Both the position numbers and the translations under genes were made by a program. Positions 61,479-64,000 of a stretch of 64,000 bases of DNA are shown in pieces. The stretch lies in contig QKMZ01000006.1 in NCBI GenBank assembly GCA_003242885.1, forward strand, positions 744,001 to 808,000, written 5' to 3'. The notes under the pieces were generated by a model. It searched no databases and had not been told where the DNA came from. It worked only from the letters and a program-made list of their open reading frames with translations. Position 1 is the stretch's first letter; every line of letters begins with the position of its first letter. The stretch comes from Candidatus Melainabacteria bacterium (lineage in GTDB: Bacteria > Cyanobacteriota > Vampirovibrionia > Obscuribacterales > Obscuribacteraceae).

Positions 61479-62783
61479 ATGTCTTCTCCAATTTCGGTTC
61501 TTGTCGTTGAAGATCACGGACTGTTTAGAACAGGAATTCGTGTAAGTTGCAACCGAGACAAAAATATTACTGTTACTGGAGAGGCGTCAAACGGGTCAGA
61601 GGCTGTTGAGCAGGTAGAAAAACTCAACCCGGATGTTGTGTTGATGGATGTGAACATGCCGTTGATGGATGGCATCGAATCAACTCGCTTGATCAAGAAT
61701 AAGAACCAAAATACTAAAGTCATTATGCTTACGTCCCACGAAAGCCAGGGTGTACTGCAGTCGGCTGTGTCGGCGGGTGCCAGCGGCTATTGTTTGAAAG
61801 ATGTTGACTCTGAAATTCTTTGTTCTGTCATCAAGGCTGTGCACCGTGGAGAAGTATGGATTGATCCTACGGTTAAGAAGAACGCTGGAGATCAAGTCAA
61901 TACACTTAAAGCGTCCGGATCAACGCGACCTTCTGAGTCTTCCCATGTAAGTCTTTCCGGATGTGCTCCTGCTAGTGCAAACGATCTGCTCTTCAATCGA
62001 TATGAAAATCTAGGTCTGCTTGGTCAGGGTGGAATGAGCCTTGTGTACAAAGCTAGGCACAAAATGTTGGACAAGATTGTCGCGGTGAAGGTTTTGGCAA
62101 ATCACTTGAGCCATATCGAAGCTTTTTCTGCGCGATTCATTCTAGAAGCGAGAGTCGCAAGTCGCTTATCTCACCCGAACATCGCTTCTGTTTTTGACTT
62201 TGGTATCACCTCTGACTCGAATGCTTTTCTTGTTATGGAATTCGCTGATGGACCATCTCTGTCTCATCACCTCGGCAATAATGGTCGCATGGAAGAAGCA
62301 ACAGCGATGATGATTTTCAAACAACTAAGAGATGCGCTTGGATATGCGCATGAGCAAGGCGTTATTCACCGCGATATAAAACCTGCAAATGCGATCCTCA
62401 CCAATAGCAATGGCAAGTTTCCGCAAGTCAAATTAATCGACTTTGGTCTTGCTAAGCTTTCAAAGATTGAAGATCCGAAGCTCACAATAAACGGAGAAGT
62501 AATTGGCAGTCCGCTGTATATGAGCCCAGAGCAGTGCAAAGGGATGGTTGTCGACAATCGCTCGGATATTTATTCTCTGGGGTGTTTGATGCATGAGGTA
62601 ATTACCGGATATCCACCATTCCGCGGCGAAACTGCTTTGGATACCTTCCGAATGCATGTGCAAGATGAGTATGAAGAACCATCCGCAAATGTTTGTTCTG
62701 AACATCTGAGAGGAATACTGCGCAAGTGCTTGAGAAAACGTCCTGAGGATAGGTTCTCTAGCCTGAGCGATATTGTGCTCTAA
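61479..62783 (+). CDS. Receiver-domain / Ser-Thr protein kinase fusion
   Basis: A 434-residue protein. Residues 5-125 form a NarL-type receiver with phosphoacceptor D57 (VVLMDVNMP), acidic E11-D12, T85 and K107. A 40-residue linker leads to a eukaryotic-like kinase at 172-434: glycine loop LGQGGMSLVYKA, ATP-anchoring K204, catalytic HRDIKPAN (D299), metal-binding DFGLAK (D321), SPEQ motif and arginine in KRPEDRF. All catalytic residues are intact. The DNA-binding domain normally following such a receiver is replaced by the kinase. There is no membrane segment. It would connect histidine-aspartate phosphorelay to Ser/Thr phosphorylation. Confidence 0.92.
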   Translation: MSSPISVLVVEDHGLFRTGIRVSCNRDKNITVTGEASNGSEAVEQVEKLNPDVVLMDVNMPLMDGIESTRLIKNKNQNTKVIMLTSHESQGVLQSAVSAGASGYCLKDVDSEILCSVIKAVHRGEVWIDPTVKKNAGDQVNTLKASGSTRPSESSHVSLSGCAPASANDLLFNRYENLGLLGQGGMSLVYKARHKMLDKIVAVKVLANHLSHIEAFSARFILEARVASRLSHPNIASVFDFGITSDSNAFLVMEFADGPSLSHHLGNNGRMEEATAMMIFKQLRDALGYAHEQGVIHRDIKPANAILTNSNGKFPQVKLIDFGLAKLSKIEDPKLTINGEVIGSPLYMSPEQCKGMVVDNRSDIYSLGCLMHEVITGYPPFRGETALDTFRMHVQDEYEEPSANVCSEHLRGILRKCLRKRPEDRFSSLSDIVL

Positions 62784-62918
62784 ATCCGATAAGTCTTGGT
62801 GCACATTGCCTTCGAGAAATGACTTGAAATGTGTGCCCAAATTTCGCAGTTGAAAAGTATTGAGTCTTCAGGCTGGGAGTGCAATAAAGGCATTTGACAG
62901 CTGTAATTAGTCCTTGTC

Positions 62919-64000
62919 TTGTATAGAACAAAACAGATCACCTTCACTTCTTTCCTCTTCGCGATTATCTTTTTAATCGCGCGCCCGGTAACTGCCCAGG
63001 GCTGAGCGAGATCAATGCTGGTGCCGGGGGCAGCAGGGACATCAGGGGAAATCAAACCAGGTCATGGGACGTTGTCTCTTGGCTATAGAAACGTGTATGC
63101 AAATCAATATTTTCTCAACGCTCACATTGATTCGAATGAGACAAGAGCAGAACGGCCCACGCGCCTTTGGAATACGTTAGATTTAACGGGTAACTATCAA
63201 CTTACCCGTCGTGTCAATTTGCAGGCTACGCTGCCCCTTCAATGGAATCAAGCATCATTGCTGATTCCGCTTAACGAAGGTCCATTGGCACAGAGTTTTC
63301 GTCAGCGTCTGAGTACAGCTGGAGTCGGCGATATCTTGCTGATGGAGCGAACTTGGCTGTTTGACCCTGAAAACGTGAAGAGAGGGAACGTTTCTTTTGG
63401 ACTTGGCTTAAAACTTCCAACAGGAAATTACCGTGGCAACAACAACTGGCCTGGTCTTGGCCCCGGCGTTTGGAACAACAAGCCTGCGCCTCTCACAATA
63501 TTGGTTGGCGATGGTGGCGTTGATGTTCTGGCAGAGATACTTGCATATCGCATTGTGAAGTTCCCCGTGAGGAAGACAAATCTATTTGCTGTCGGAAGTT
63601 ATTTGATAACACCACGTGGAACAACGGGTGTGCCTTCTCAAAATTTCTTGTTCGGACCTCCAATTTCGACAAGCCCTCTGACGCAGAACTCTTTAGTTAA
63701 TACGGTGCCAGATTCTTATTCTCTGCGAGCAGGCATGATTGTCCCTTCGCCATGGAAAGACAATAAGTATTTGAAACCATTTTCTGGATTAATCGCATAT
63801 CGATGGGATGGTAGTCCCCAACGAGATTTCATCGGGAGCAGCAAGGGTTTTCGTCAGCCAGGATTTTTCATGGCTGTTGAACTTGGGCTGTTCTACCAAA
63901 AGGGTCGTCATCTTGTGCAGGCAACCAGTCCAATTTCTTTTCTCAGATACGGTTCCTTTAACAGCGGTGGCGAATTGCAAAATAGCCCCGCGCCACGAAC
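62919..64000 (+). pseudogene. Outer-membrane beta-barrel protein interrupted by TGA, 3' end outside window
   Basis: From TTG 62919 the frame encodes a signal peptide (MYRTKQITFTSFLFAIIFLI...ARPVTA|QG). It meets TGA at 63003-63005, then continues in the same frame without a stop to the window end: ARSMLVPGAAGTSGEIKPG, GTLSLGYRNVYANQYF, RVNLQATLPLQWNQ, and alternating strands typical of a beta-barrel (LNTLDLTGNYQLTRR-like, NVSFGLGLKLPTGNY, YSLRAGMIVPSPW). A C-terminal barrel of the transporter/phenol-degradation MetA-like type is likely. ATG 63015 could restart translation but without a signal peptide. A single base change in a Cys, Trp or Arg codon would explain the TGA. Confidence 0.7.

Noticed and set aside
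63003..63005. Selenocysteine or reassigned TGA codon
   Set aside because: TGA ends many genes in the window and no SECIS-like hairpin is obvious after it, so mutation or error is simpler.

Overview
The window looks like chromosomal DNA of a non-photosynthetic relative of the cyanobacteria (Melainabacteria/Vampirovibrionophyceae, Obscuribacterales-like). This is inferred from gene style: many secreted TPR, WD40, caspase-like and sedolisin proteins, a haem-copper oxidase, and moderate G+C. It has not been tested by phylogeny. I see no rRNA, tRNA, CRISPR array, insertion sequence or prophage. TGA is used as an ordinary stop throughout.

Layout. 0-4.1 kb is a tightly overlapping respiratory operon: the C-terminus of a SorA-type sulfite dehydrogenase, a SorB-like cytochrome c, a second membrane-anchored cytochrome c, a cbb3-type oxidase in which CcoN, CcoO and two further cytochrome c domains are one polypeptide, and a 55-residue membrane peptide. 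4-7.3 kb holds an NTF2-fold protein, a TPR protein, a small basic secreted protein and a von Willebrand A protein. 7.3-10.1 kb has yaiI and two tandem RecF-like ATPases. 10.1-18.5 kb has a flavin-binding stress protein, an IPTPG-repeat membrane protein, a CurA-like reductase, a 34-residue lysine-rich peptide, a HAD-like protein without its nucleophile, an Asn-rich repeat protein, a LysM protein and an OPT transporter. 18.5-33 kb is mostly housekeeping: a thioredoxin-reductase fusion, pgm, UbiB-type kinase, glutathione peroxidase, an alaR-alaT-like pair, a DUF488-DUF5131 pair, trhO and a DUF2156 protein.

33.4-47.6 kb is rich in exported or protease-related proteins: a WD40 protein, a TPR-caspase, a solute:sodium symporter, an EF-hand protein that appears to be a calpain with its active site lost, a glucosaminidase, a sedolisin and a HExxH protein. 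47.6-53 kb has a structured intergenic region, a FEN-type exonuclease, a DUF4239 membrane protein, a beta-lactamase-fold hydrolase and an alpha/beta hydrolase. 53.2-58.7 kb is a complete tripartite efflux system (TolC, EmrA, EmrB) with a TetR regulator and two matching 25-bp operator candidates. 58.7-62.8 kb is a signalling cluster: PAS histidine kinase, degenerate GGDEF protein and a receiver-Ser/Thr kinase fusion preceded by three 16-bp repeats. The window ends in an outer-membrane beta-barrel gene broken by an in-frame TGA just after its signal peptide.

Most notable are the sulfite-to-oxygen operon with its fused oxidase, the inactive calpain-like protein, the receiver-kinase fusion with its promoter repeats, the paired efflux operators, the terminator-like hairpins inside the vWA gene, and the interrupted barrel gene.
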